Shown here: positions 25,823 through 33,673 of the stretch, piece after piece
Layout: the number at the start of each line of letters is the position of its first letter
How positions within the stretch are numbered: position 1 is the first letter of the stretch
Assembly (NCBI GenBank): GCA_047612485.1
Contig: JBLGAT010000005.1
Coordinates: 5,381 to 69,380 of the forward strand
Reading direction: 5' to 3'
From: Sediminicola sp047612485
Lineage (GTDB): Bacteria; Bacteroidota; Bacteroidia; Flavobacteriales; Flavobacteriaceae
Length of the DNA: 64,000 bases
Made by a program: the position numbers and the translations under genes
The notes under the pieces: model-generated
The model's input: only the letters and a program-made list of their open reading frames with translations
Database searches by the model: none
Told to the model about the DNA's origin: nothing

Positions 25823-27157
25823 TTAAGAGACCTTATATGCCCTGTTGAATTTCTTAATCAAGATATAAAGGATTATTGCTGCAAGCAAACAACCAAGGGT
25901 AAAATGCCATTGAAAACCCTGGCTTGCCAAAATTGGAAAAAATACGAGACAGAGCACCTCAAAAGGGGTTACGCCTATATACCCTAGGGCAAAAACCGGT
26001 AATGTTTCAGATTTCGCTTCAGGATCTACCATCCGCAATAAAGCGATACCAATGGCAGTAACCCCCAAGGACATGCCCCATAAAAAAATTGATTTTTCAA
26101 ACCAGAACGTGCTGAACAATTTTGGTCCCATAAATCGAAACAAGAAAATGGCGAGGACTATGCCCAAAACAAAAATGAGTAGTAAGGGCCCAGCAAATTT
26201 AACTACCACGGCAGTTTTTATGGAAGCGATCCCAAATACGACAATGAGATCTGCAAATAACCCACAAATTCTACTCATCAGTTTCGGATCAAAGAATTGC
26301 ATTAACTTTAATTTCGACAACAATGCCTTTAACAGCAATCCTACGATAAAGGCAAACGAAAACGAGGCAATGGTATAGCCGCTTAAAAAAGGTTTTGTGA
26401 TGTTGGTGAGAAAAATTCCGGCAAACCCAACAAATACTACCAACATAAGGTGCATTAACAAAGGATCTATGGCTATGTTGGAAAATGTAGCCTTACCTAT
26501 GGACTTTTGGTCCTTTTGCTCTATCAATCCGGTTTTATAGCTATTGGGGAGCTCGTTAAAATCTTTGATAAAGGAGGTTTTTTTCTTTTTTATGCCCCAT
26601 TGTACCATGATTACTCCGCCCATAGTGGCTGAAAATATCCCTACGGTGGCACTGGTCATCGCCAAGGATTGTGCTTCTTCCCATTGTAAATTGGATGCAA
26701 AAGATTCCCCGATGGCGGCTGCGGTTCCGTGGCCCCCAAAAAAACCTGTAGCCAAGATGGCACCAAAACTGCTATGGATTCCAGGATACAGCCAACTTAA
26801 AAAAGTTAGCCCAAACAAGAGCCCAATACCCCATTGCAACAGGAGGATGATGATGGACGCGCCCCCAATCTGCACCGTGTTTCTTTTAAACGCCCTGGAT
26901 TTATCTTTTTTAATGTCGAATGTGAAGGGCAAAGAGCCAAATAAAAAAGCAATCATGATGCCGGGATACGAACCTATTTCATCCGAAAACGGCAGGAATT
27001 GTAATCCATTAGTGCCCAAAAGTAGTCCCAATAAGCCTGTAATAATACTCACAGGGATAAACAGTCTTTGCAAAATGGTAATTCTATTTCTTAGGATAAA
27101 ACCAATTAAAAGGAGGATGGAGATCAATCCTAGATCCTGTATAAAACTAGATGGCAT
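25823..27157 (-). CDS. Sodium/glutamate symporter-like (GltS family) transporter
   Basis: This 444-residue inner-membrane carrier has about 11-12 hydrophobic helices and two pseudo-symmetric halves split by a hydrophilic loop at about 190-220. GltS-type re-entrant loop motifs are present: GFFGGHGTAAAIGESFA in the first half and a looser glycine-rich ALGYIGVTPFEVLC in the second. Sodium-driven uptake of a carboxylate or amino acid is expected. It is longer than E. coli GltS (401 residues) but the order matches. It starts the run GltS, PLP enzyme and DUF1080, with short gaps, and probably supplies the PLP enzyme with substrate. The specific substrate is not readable. Confidence 0.85.
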   Translation of the reverse strand: MPSSFIQDLGLISILLLIGFILRNRITILQRLFIPVSIITGLLGLLLGTNGLQFLPFSDEIGSYPGIMIAFLFGSLPFTFDIKKDKSRAFKRNTVQIGGASIIILLLQWGIGLLFGLTFLSWLYPGIHSSFGAILATGFFGGHGTAAAIGESFASNLQWEEAQSLAMTSATVGIFSATMGGVIMVQWGIKKKKTSFIKDFNELPNSYKTGLIEQKDQKSIGKATFSNIAIDPLLMHLMLVVFVGFAGIFLTNITKPFLSGYTIASFSFAFIVGLLLKALLSKLKLMQFFDPKLMSRICGLFADLIVVFGIASIKTAVVVKFAGPLLLIFVLGIVLAIFLFRFMGPKLFSTFWFEKSIFLWGMSLGVTAIGIALLRMVDPEAKSETLPVFALGYIGVTPFEVLCLVFFPILASQGFQWHFTLGCLLAAIILYILIKKFNRAYKVS

Positions 27158-27236
27158 TTAAACGTTTTAAATGAGTTTTTTTGATTGTAATTGTTTGAAA
27201 TATGTGATAAATCAACCGAAGTTTTTATCCATCCAA

Positions 27237-29120
27237 TTATTTTCGTTTGATAGGCAGCCTGATTTGTGAAAGATATGTTTCCGAATGATGCACCTTATTA
27301 TGGGCAACAACACTAATGGATTCGTCATAATTGGCTCCCCCCGTATTTAAATTACGGGCAAATCTTGGGAAATTACTACTTGATATCTCTATTCTGATCC
27401 TATGGCCCTTTTTGAAGTAATTACTGGTAGACATAGGTGTTAAGTCTACCTTGTACACCTTGCCTTTTTGCATAAATACTTCCTTATCATAGCCTTCCCT
27501 ATATCTTACCCTTTGAATGGTCTCATCCAAGTTATAAGCGGTGCCGTCTGGATATACATCCAATATTTTTATGGTAAAATCGGTATCCTTGGCATCAGAG
27601 GACACAAATAAGGTAGATTCAATAAAGCCAGATACTTCTACCCCTTCCGGAAGGATATCCGTGGTATACACCAAAATATCGTTTCTAGTTTCCATCTGTT
27701 GTTGATCAAAGGCTCCACCTTGCACTGCATTTCCAGTACAACATACATTGCCTCCATATGATTTAACAGGATTCATAGGGTCATAAGTAAAGGAATCCGG
27801 CATGTCCTGTTTTGGTTTGGTGGTTGTCAGTTTGCCATCTCCATATAAACTATTGGCACTTCCTTTACTATTGAGGTAGTACGTTTCAAGATTTGTGCTA
27901 ACGGGTGGCCATTCATTTGCCGATTGCCATGTATTACTTCCCATGGTGTAGTATTGTACCCTTGGTGTATTTTCTTTAAAATTATTTTGTTCCCCTTTTA
28001 GCCAAAGATCGAACCAAGCATAAATTTGCTTTTCATAATCCAATCGGGCATCGCCAACACTGCGTTCTCCTATAATCGTATTTTCTGTGGCCCTAGTATA
28101 GGCACAGTGTAAAGTGGGTGCTATGACCAAGTATTGGTTATCCCTTATTTCTTGGTCCTTGGCGTTTTTTCTTACATGATTGAAAAGGGCCAAATTTGGG
28201 CTTATGGAGACGTCATACCAAGAGGCGAACCAAAAACTGGGAACTCCAAAATCCATGTTGTCATGATAGAGGCCTCCCGTATACCAATCTTTGTGGTTAG
28301 GGGTGCGTCGCACCATTTTATCGAACACCTCTTTTTTACCATTCATATTCTTTAAAATATCTTGGATTGGAAGGTGTTTTAACGCTTCGGCCATATCAAT
28401 AGATGGGTTTTCTGGTGCCAGGTCATAAAATCTAGAAATACGTATTAAATCTTCTTGAGTGGCCTCAGTAGGTATTCTTGGCTTGAATTTATCGTGCTCT
28501 ACACCATAAAGCCAAGAAAAGAATAAAAGCTGCTCTACTCCTCCCCTATACCAATTTCCCTGTTCTTGATAGTTCCCAACACGTCCTACTCCAGCACCGT
28601 ATCCTTGTGGAACCATAGCGGCATGTGAGGGGTGGTCCAAAGCTGCAACAGCCATTTGCCACTCTGCTGTAGAGGAGCAGCCCAAAGTGCCAACTTTTCC
28701 GTTGGACCACGATTGGTCCTTCATCCATGAAAAGGCATCATACCCATCAGTTAGGGGCACTCCTAAAATATCCCATTCTCCTTCGGAGAAGTAGCGGCCA
28801 CGTTCGTTCTGCACCACATAGGCATACCCCCTCTTTACTGCTTCATAAGCCCTTTCTGCAGTCCTTGTTTTTTCCTCACCATCGCCCCATGAATTGAAGT
28901 TGTAAGGGGTCCTAGAAAAGATAATTGGAACAGGGGTGGTAGTTTTAGGTCTGTATATATCAGTAGCCAAGCGTACCCCATCTCGCATGGGCATCATTAT
29001 CTTTTGATCGATAATGGCTATTTCTTCCAGTTTATCAAGAATGTCATTTTGAGCTTGAAGATTGAAATTGAAAAAACAAAGTAACAAGCAACATGAAGTA
29101 AAGGTCAATCGTGTATTCAT
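27237..29120 (-). CDS. CocE/NonD (S15 X-Pro dipeptidyl-peptidase) family hydrolase
   Basis: This 627-residue exported hydrolase has the leader SCCLLLCFFNFNLQAQ. The alpha/beta-hydrolase part contains MPMRDGVRLATDIYRP, YVVQNERGRYFSEG (oxyanion region), the nucleophile segment KVGTLGCSSTAEWQMAV and a C-terminal catalytic His near VIAPTLHCAYT. A jelly-roll PepX_C domain follows (about 410-620, ENTPRVQYYTMGSNTW through RIRIEISSSNFPRF). The nucleophile elbow GCSSTAE departs from the usual GxSYGG. Related proteins act on acyl esters, beta-lactam precursors or X-Pro peptides; the substrate here is unknown. Its start is followed by a gene-free upstream region. Confidence 0.9.
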   Translation of the reverse strand: MNTRLTFTSCCLLLCFFNFNLQAQNDILDKLEEIAIIDQKIMMPMRDGVRLATDIYRPKTTTPVPIIFSRTPYNFNSWGDGEEKTRTAERAYEAVKRGYAYVVQNERGRYFSEGEWDILGVPLTDGYDAFSWMKDQSWSNGKVGTLGCSSTAEWQMAVAALDHPSHAAMVPQGYGAGVGRVGNYQEQGNWYRGGVEQLLFFSWLYGVEHDKFKPRIPTEATQEDLIRISRFYDLAPENPSIDMAEALKHLPIQDILKNMNGKKEVFDKMVRRTPNHKDWYTGGLYHDNMDFGVPSFWFASWYDVSISPNLALFNHVRKNAKDQEIRDNQYLVIAPTLHCAYTRATENTIIGERSVGDARLDYEKQIYAWFDLWLKGEQNNFKENTPRVQYYTMGSNTWQSANEWPPVSTNLETYYLNSKGSANSLYGDGKLTTTKPKQDMPDSFTYDPMNPVKSYGGNVCCTGNAVQGGAFDQQQMETRNDILVYTTDILPEGVEVSGFIESTLFVSSDAKDTDFTIKILDVYPDGTAYNLDETIQRVRYREGYDKEVFMQKGKVYKVDLTPMSTSNYFKKGHRIRIEISSSNFPRFARNLNTGGANYDESISVVAHNKVHHSETYLSQIRLPIKRK

Positions 29121-29461
29121 GGTCTATTTTAGGTTGATGGTTCTCAAGTGGTAAGTTATAAAAAATTAAACATGAATACTATCCTATGAAATAATTTGGT
29201 TCCCTGTTTAGAACATTACACCATTCTATAAATGTAAAGTGTTGGTTATATTATGTTTCATTTTCCTATTTTAGAATGTTGGCCATGGAAACTTTAGTTG
29301 AATTTTTCAACATCTCTTTACTTAAGTAAGCTCTATTACTTATGTAGCTATTCTTCGGCATGGTTCAATAAGCACTGTTTTTATTTAAAATAGTAAGCTT
29401 AGCAAAATATACGGGCGAAACAATCCTACCCTAAATATTAATTTTATAAATACATATCATT
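29121..29461. other. Gene-free intergenic stretch
   Basis: This AT-rich region lies between the divergent hydrolase and the 38-residue ORF and should contain both promoters. I see no exact TAnnTTTG box, hairpin or RNA gene in it. Confidence 0.4.
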
Positions 29462-29578
29462 ATGTCCAAAGAAAAAGAAGGTAAAGTAAAATCTGACAAA
29501 ACTGCCGCTGCAAAAACCCCTAAAGAGAAAAAAGCAGTGAAAGCCGCTAAAAAGAGTTCTAAAAAATTTGGGGGATAA
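29462..29578 (+). CDS. Small Lys/Ala-rich basic protein (38 aa)
   Basis: A short frame encodes MSKEKEGKVKSDKTAAAKTP followed by a lysine/alanine-rich stretch ending SSKKFGG. Sixteen or so of its 38 residues are lysine, like a histone H1-type tail. It is preceded by an AT-rich leader. After the TAA the same frame resumes as NAPVAKDKSFP before another stop, so the protein could once have been longer. Similar tiny basic proteins occur in Flavobacteria, but I know no function. DNA or RNA binding is a guess from charge. It is too short for most gene finders, and whether it is translated is unproven. Confidence 0.55.
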   Translation: MSKEKEGKVKSDKTAAAKTPKEKKAVKAAKKSSKKFGG

Positions 29579-29705
29579 AATGCTCCAGTAGCCAAAGACA
29601 AATCATTCCCTTGAAGCCATCCAGCGGTTTAAGTTGATCCGTATCTTCTTGAAAAGTGGGTATGAGGATCTGGTGCTATAAACACTACTAATTGGTGCTT
29701 ATTAA

Positions 29706-30932
29706 TTATTGGGGTTCATTGAATCTTTGATCCTCATTCTTTTTCCGGTCGTTCTTCAACTGTAGAAATAGTTCCTTGAAGAGTCCGCGTGCTATCAATA
29801 ACTTCATGATTTCATTGGTGCCGGCATAGATCCTGGCCACCCTATTATCTGCATACATTCGAGCTATGGGGTAATCCCACATATAGCCATATCCGCCAAA
29901 TAATTGCAAACATTCATCCACTACAACCCCGCACATTTCTGTGGCTGAATATTTGGCCATGGAGGCACTTTCTGCTGTTAGTTCGTGCGTTGGCACCATT
30001 TGAATGCAGCGGTCTATAAAAGCTTGGTGCACTTGAAGTTTCGTGGCACATTCGGCCAATTTAAATTGGGTGTTTTGGAAGGCGGCAATTGGTTTTTTAA
30101 AAGCCACCCTCGTAGAAGTATAATCTATGGTATCCAATAGTGCCCCTTCCGCCGTGCCTATGGCAGTGACCGCAACTGTTAAACGTTCCCGAGCCAACTC
30201 GGTCATCATAATTTTGAAACCTTCCCCCTCCCTACCCAAGAGATTTTCTTTTGGCACTATAACATTATCAAAAAACAACTCGCAGGTATCTTGGGCTTTC
30301 ATCCCTATTTTTTTAAAAGGAACCCCTTTTTCAAATCCATCCCATGCACTTTCCATGATTAGGAGGGAAACCCCTTCTTTTTCTGTCCCTAGGTTTGTTT
30401 TTACGGCTACAATGGCCATATCAGAAAGGTATCCGTTGGTGATAAATGTTTTCTGCCCATTGACCAGGTAATGGTCGCCTTTGTCAATAGCAGTGGTCCG
30501 AATGGCTTTTAGGTCGCTCCCGCAATTAGGCTCTGTCATCCCTATGGCCGTGATTATTTTTCCACTTGCCATTACCGGAAGGTATTTTACTTTTTGGGCT
30601 TCAGTTCCGTGATTTAAGAGATAGGGTGCAATGATGTCGGAATGAAGCGAGAACCCTGGACCGCTAATGCCTTTTTTAGCCAATTCTTCAATTAAAAGGG
30701 AACTATAACTAAAATCCAGTCCGCTTCCCCCATATTGTAAAGGCATATCGATACAAAGAAGACCCAAAGAACCGGCACGCTCCCAGACTGCTCGACTTAC
30801 CATCCCATCCTTTTCCCATTGATCGTTTTGTTCCAAAATCTCATTGGAGATAAAATCCTGGATCATATCGCGCATCATACGGTGTTCTTCCGATGCATAT
30901 ATTTTTCGTTCCAACAAGACATTTGATAACAT
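29706..30932 (-). CDS. Acyl-CoA dehydrogenase
   Basis: This 408-residue flavoprotein has the full acyl-CoA dehydrogenase layout: a helical N-domain with LGLLCIDMPLQYGGSGLDFS, the beta domain with AIGMTEPNCGSDLKAIRTTA and GQKTFITNGYLSD, and a helical C-domain with FGGYGYMWDYPIARMYADNR. The catalytic glutamate lies in RIYAGTNEIMKLLIARGL. It oxidises an acyl-CoA to the trans-2-enoyl-CoA and passes electrons to ETF. The end is extended by a charged tail (NDRKKNEDQRFNEPQ). It stands alone with no other beta-oxidation gene beside it, so chain-length preference cannot be guessed. Confidence 0.94.
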   Translation of the reverse strand: MLSNVLLERKIYASEEHRMMRDMIQDFISNEILEQNDQWEKDGMVSRAVWERAGSLGLLCIDMPLQYGGSGLDFSYSSLLIEELAKKGISGPGFSLHSDIIAPYLLNHGTEAQKVKYLPVMASGKIITAIGMTEPNCGSDLKAIRTTAIDKGDHYLVNGQKTFITNGYLSDMAIVAVKTNLGTEKEGVSLLIMESAWDGFEKGVPFKKIGMKAQDTCELFFDNVIVPKENLLGREGEGFKIMMTELARERLTVAVTAIGTAEGALLDTIDYTSTRVAFKKPIAAFQNTQFKLAECATKLQVHQAFIDRCIQMVPTHELTAESASMAKYSATEMCGVVVDECLQLFGGYGYMWDYPIARMYADNRVARIYAGTNEIMKLLIARGLFKELFLQLKNDRKKNEDQRFNEPQ

Positions 30933-31065
30933 AGGACTCGATATTTAGGAGGCTTAATACCTAAAAGTATCAAAATAATCTATGTGATAGGGACATTGGG
31001 ACTAATTTTAAGTCCCATTCGTTTAAAGCTTTAGAAAAACAATGTGAAATAACTAGGAAATGATA

Positions 31066-32616
31066 CTACCAGTCAATAGGTCTATAATCCTTTAAAAATT
31101 TCCCACACCAATGTTTTCCAGTGTTGATCCCCTCAAATAAAGGATCCAGGACCCTTGCGGCACCGTCCACAATATCCAATGGGGGTTGAAAATCATCTAC
31201 TTCTTGTTTCTTTTTTGCCAATTCGGCAGGATCCTCGTCCGTGACCCAACCTGTATCCACTGCATTCATAAAGATGCCTTCTTTGGCCAACGTACCCGAA
31301 GAGGTATGGGTGAGCATATTTAAGGCGGCTTTGGCCATATTTGTATGCGGGTGTCTGTCTTCTTTGAAAAAACGGTGGAACTTGCCTTCCATGGCGGAGA
31401 CATTGATAATGTGCTTCTTTCCTGTTGGCTTTTTTTTCATGAGTTCGGACAGTCGGTTACAAAGTACGAAGGGTGCTACCGAATTCACAAGCTGTACCTC
31501 TAACATTTCTGTAGTCTCAATTTGTCCAAGCCTTAATCTCCAGCTATTGGTCTTTCGCAGATCAACTTGTTGCAGATCCGCATCCAACTTCCCTTCAGGG
31601 AAAACTTCCTGTGCCACCAAAGTGTTGTCAAAGCTATAGGGTATCTGTGAGAGTTTTGCCGATGCCCGAAGGCCTATGCCCGGCTCAGGTCCATGCCAAG
31701 TGACCGGCATGTTCTGATTGGAAGAAACTGAAGAGGTCAATGCCTTTAATTCCTGTAAACACCCTTGATGATCCGCCAACAATTCTTGTGCAAAGGGTGG
31801 TAGGGAACTAAGTGATCGCTCTTCATTGACCATAAGGTGCTGGTAAAATCCGGAGGGACGTCTTACAGTTTGAGCGGCATTATTGATCAGGATGTCCAAC
31901 CGCTCATATTTTTGGGAAATAAAATTGCAGAATATCTCAACACTGGGAATATGCCTCAAATCTAGGCCATGTATTTTTAGGCGGTGCCCCCACTCCATAA
32001 AATCATCCTCCTTGGAAAAACGTAGGGCCGAGTCCACGGGAAACCTAGTAGTTGCAATTACTGTAGCCCCTCCCCTTAATAGCATCAGGGTTATATGGTA
32101 GCCTATTTTCAATCGAGATCCGGTAATGACCGCTACCTGTCCCTTTACGTCCGCTGTTTGAAAGCGTTTGGCATAGTTCAGATCCCCACAATCAGTACAC
32201 ATGGTATCATAAAAGTGGTGCAATTTGGTAAACTCCGTTTTGCAGACATAGCAGTTTCTGGGTGTTTCCAGTTCCAAAGTTTCCTTTTTGGAAATATGAG
32301 CCATCGGCAACAATTTTGGGGCAACAAAAATTGCAGCTTCCCTGGCATGCCTTATTCCCGTCTCCTTGCGTGCCTTTTTATCCCTGGCCTCGAGTTTTCT
32401 TTTGGCCGCTTTTTTACCATCTTTCTTACGTCTGGAAAATTCCTCCCTATTGGGTCTGGAGAACTGACCAGCAGCTTTTATCAATGCAATGCGCTGTTCT
32501 TTTTCAATATCAAAAATGTGATCGGTCTCAGAAACCAGCAGTTCCAAGACAGAGATACAATTGGCAATGTCTTCTTTTGTCAAGGTGTTGGTAACGTTAC
32601 TTTGGTTTTCTCCCAT
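31066..32616 (-). CDS. SDR-family protein with N-terminal zinc-ribbon-like extension
   Basis: This 516-residue protein is twice the size of a classical SDR. Residues 1-150 are a charged helical extension with a possible zinc site: Cys122 and Cys125 (CYVC), then Cys140 and Cys143 (CTDC). From 158 on it is a Rossmann SDR: VAVITGSRLKIGYH (cofactor loop lacking the last glycine), LDILINNAAQT, and a Ser in HIINVSAMEGKF. Where the catalytic YxxxK is expected the sequence reads TNMAKAALN, so the tyrosine is a threonine while the Lys is kept. Activity is therefore doubtful or uses a different residue. A roughly 90-residue insert lies between NNAAQT and the Ser region. Function is unknown; the gene is monocistronic. 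Confidence 0.82.
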   Translation of the reverse strand: MGENQSNVTNTLTKEDIANCISVLELLVSETDHIFDIEKEQRIALIKAAGQFSRPNREEFSRRKKDGKKAAKRKLEARDKKARKETGIRHAREAAIFVAPKLLPMAHISKKETLELETPRNCYVCKTEFTKLHHFYDTMCTDCGDLNYAKRFQTADVKGQVAVITGSRLKIGYHITLMLLRGGATVIATTRFPVDSALRFSKEDDFMEWGHRLKIHGLDLRHIPSVEIFCNFISQKYERLDILINNAAQTVRRPSGFYQHLMVNEERSLSSLPPFAQELLADHQGCLQELKALTSSVSSNQNMPVTWHGPEPGIGLRASAKLSQIPYSFDNTLVAQEVFPEGKLDADLQQVDLRKTNSWRLRLGQIETTEMLEVQLVNSVAPFVLCNRLSELMKKKPTGKKHIINVSAMEGKFHRFFKEDRHPHTNMAKAALNMLTHTSSGTLAKEGIFMNAVDTGWVTDEDPAELAKKKQEVDDFQPPLDIVDGAARVLDPLFEGINTGKHWCGKFLKDYRPIDW

Positions 32617-32784
32617 CAGGGTACAAATGTAGTTTTAAAATGACGGAGGTTATCGACTTTTCTATCATTCTACGCCCAATTGCACTATAACCATTAAAAA
32701 AAGGGCCAACCCATAAATTCCTATAGTATCGTCTGCTATTTTTTATCGTTCTGAAATGGTTAAAATGTTAAATATTGCTTAAAA

Positions 32785-32808
32785 TAGTACTATTTATAGC
32801 ATAGTACT
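32785..32808 (+). promoter_or_regulatory. Repeated TAGTACT(A) palindromes, possible operator
   Basis: Two copies of TAGTACT (one extended to the self-complementary TAGTACTA) lie 17 bases apart, about 70-90 bases before the first peptide ORF. Such paired palindromes may be a regulator site or promoter-region hairpin. No exact TAnnTTTG box is seen here. Confidence 0.35.
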
Positions 32809-32875
32809 GTAACAAATTGATATTATACACGTCTAGTGAGTATAATATCTATATAAACAAATTAAAATACATAGC

Positions 32876-32962
32876 ATGAAAACGTTAAACAAGCATTACG
32901 CCCAACCAACAGAAAGAATCTCCAACACCAAGACTTGGAACAGTAAAAGGAGATATCACTAA
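32876..32962 (+). CDS. 28-residue basic peptide, array member 1
   Basis: An ATG-TAA frame encodes MKTLNKHYAQPTERISNTKT followed by WNSKRRYH. It is the first of three equal-length related peptides spaced exactly 132 bases apart. Its C-terminal W-N-x-K-R-R-(Y/F)-(H/R) motif is shared with members 2 and 3. There is no signal peptide or transmembrane helix; the charge is strongly positive. No family is recognised. Confidence 0.6.
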   Translation: MKTLNKHYAQPTERISNTKTWNSKRRYH

Positions 32963-33007
32963 AATTCGAAAAATTTATTGTAAAATACAATACCTAAAAT
33001 CAATAGC

Positions 33008-33094
33008 ATGGAAACTTCAAATAAGCATTACGCACAACCAACAGAAAGAATCTCCAACAACAAGATATGGAACAGAAAAAGGAGATATCATTAA
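33008..33094 (+). CDS. 28-residue basic peptide, array member 2
   Basis: This frame encodes METSNKHYAQPTERISNNKI followed by WNRKRRYH. It is nearly identical to member 1. Half of the base differences after the first codons are silent (AAC/AAT, GCC/GCA, CAC/CAT), which suggests selection on the peptide, though the number of sites is small. It is preceded by ACCTAAAATCAATAGC, which is almost repeated before member 3. Confidence 0.6.
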   Translation: METSNKHYAQPTERISNNKIWNRKRRYH

Positions 33095-33139
33095 AATTTT
33101 AAAAATCAATTAAATATAAAACGACCTAAAATCAATATA

Positions 33140-33226
33140 ATGGAAACTATAAATAAACATAAGTTAAGACCAACAACAGAATCGTCAAGAATGAACATAT
33201 GGAACGCTAAAAGGCGATTCAGATAA
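33140..33226 (+). CDS. 28-residue basic peptide, array member 3 (diverged)
   Basis: This frame encodes METINKHKLRPTTESSRMNI followed by WNAKRRFR. It has diverged in the middle but keeps exactly 28 codons without gaps. It also keeps the N-terminal MET-NKH, the central PT, and the C-terminal IWN-KRR pattern. Keeping the frame despite divergence is the best evidence that the array is coding. Confidence 0.6.
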   Translation: METINKHKLRPTTESSRMNIWNAKRRFR

Positions 33227-33242
33227 CTTAAAATCATATATC

Positions 33243-33371
33243 ATGAAACCATTCATCAATCAATCACGGATAGAAGATAAAAAGACCAGTCCCTTAGTAA
33301 TCTTCAGAAATACAAAGAAAATTAGATACTCAAATTTCGAGATCAATAGGAACCAATTATTGGGATTCTAA
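33243..33371 (+). CDS. 42-residue small ORF closing the peptide array
   Basis: The frame starts 16 bases after member 3 and encodes MKPFINQSRIEDKKTSPLVI and a further 22 residues ending NRNQLLGF. It is basic but does not share the W-N-x-K-R-R motif. It may be a fourth, unrelated cistron of the same transcript, since a terminator lies about 20 bases beyond its stop. It is weaker than members 1-3 because it has no paralogue here. Confidence 0.4.
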   Translation: MKPFINQSRIEDKKTSPLVIFRNTKKIRYSNFEINRNQLLGF

Positions 33372-33391
33372 AATATTTCAGGCCTTAAAAG

Positions 33392-33429
33392 AAAAAAAGT
33401 AGTGAAAGTGTAACTCACTACTTTTTTTA
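33392..33429 (+). terminator. Strong rho-independent terminator after the peptide array
   Basis: The arms AAAAAAAGTAGTGA and TCACTACTTTTTTT pair perfectly around a loop of nine bases, followed by the T run. It lies 20 bases after the last small ORF and so defines a transcript from about 32.8 to 33.43 kb. Confidence 0.85.
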
Positions 33430-33564
33430 TGTCCACTTATTTTATGAATTGAATTTACCGGCAGCATTTAGCTTCACAAAGGCAGGATTGATCAGATTTA
33501 TGTTGTTTAATCGACCATGGTGTCAATTTGTACCGTCAAACTATGGAAATACTAAAATACGGGC

Positions 33565-33572
33565 TATTTTTG
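33565..33572 (+). promoter_or_regulatory. Bacteroidota -7 promoter box (TATTTTTG)
   Basis: An exact TAnnTTTG match lies about 100 bases before the ATG at 33674 of the exported protein gene. No TTTG -33 element stands at the ideal distance. It is a plausible promoter for the gene downstream of the array terminator. Confidence 0.4.
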
Positions 33573-33673
33573 AATTTGGGATCTGATGTTGATGAAGTCC
33601 TTTAGTGCTCAACTAACATCTATAGTAATAAAACTGTATATTGGTCAAGTGCCACACAAATCTGATTCTGGGA

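Larger units (their letters stand above)
32860..33226 (+). repeat. Tandem repeat, 132-bp period, around the peptide ORFs
   Basis: The start codons of the three related ORFs are at 32876, 33008 and 33140, a constant spacing of 132 bases. Both the coding part and the leader (TAAAATCAATA) are repeated; units 1 and 2 are much closer to each other than to unit 3. This fits two rounds of tandem duplication. Confidence 0.75.

Noticed and set aside
26544..27161. 205-codon plus-strand frame inside the GltS-like gene
   Set aside because: Long only because of codon bias on the coding strand; the opposite frame has convincing transporter motifs.
32876..33226. CRISPR-like repeat array
   Set aside because: The 132-base units are coding, diverge like paralogues and have no constant short repeats with unique spacers; no cas genes nearby.
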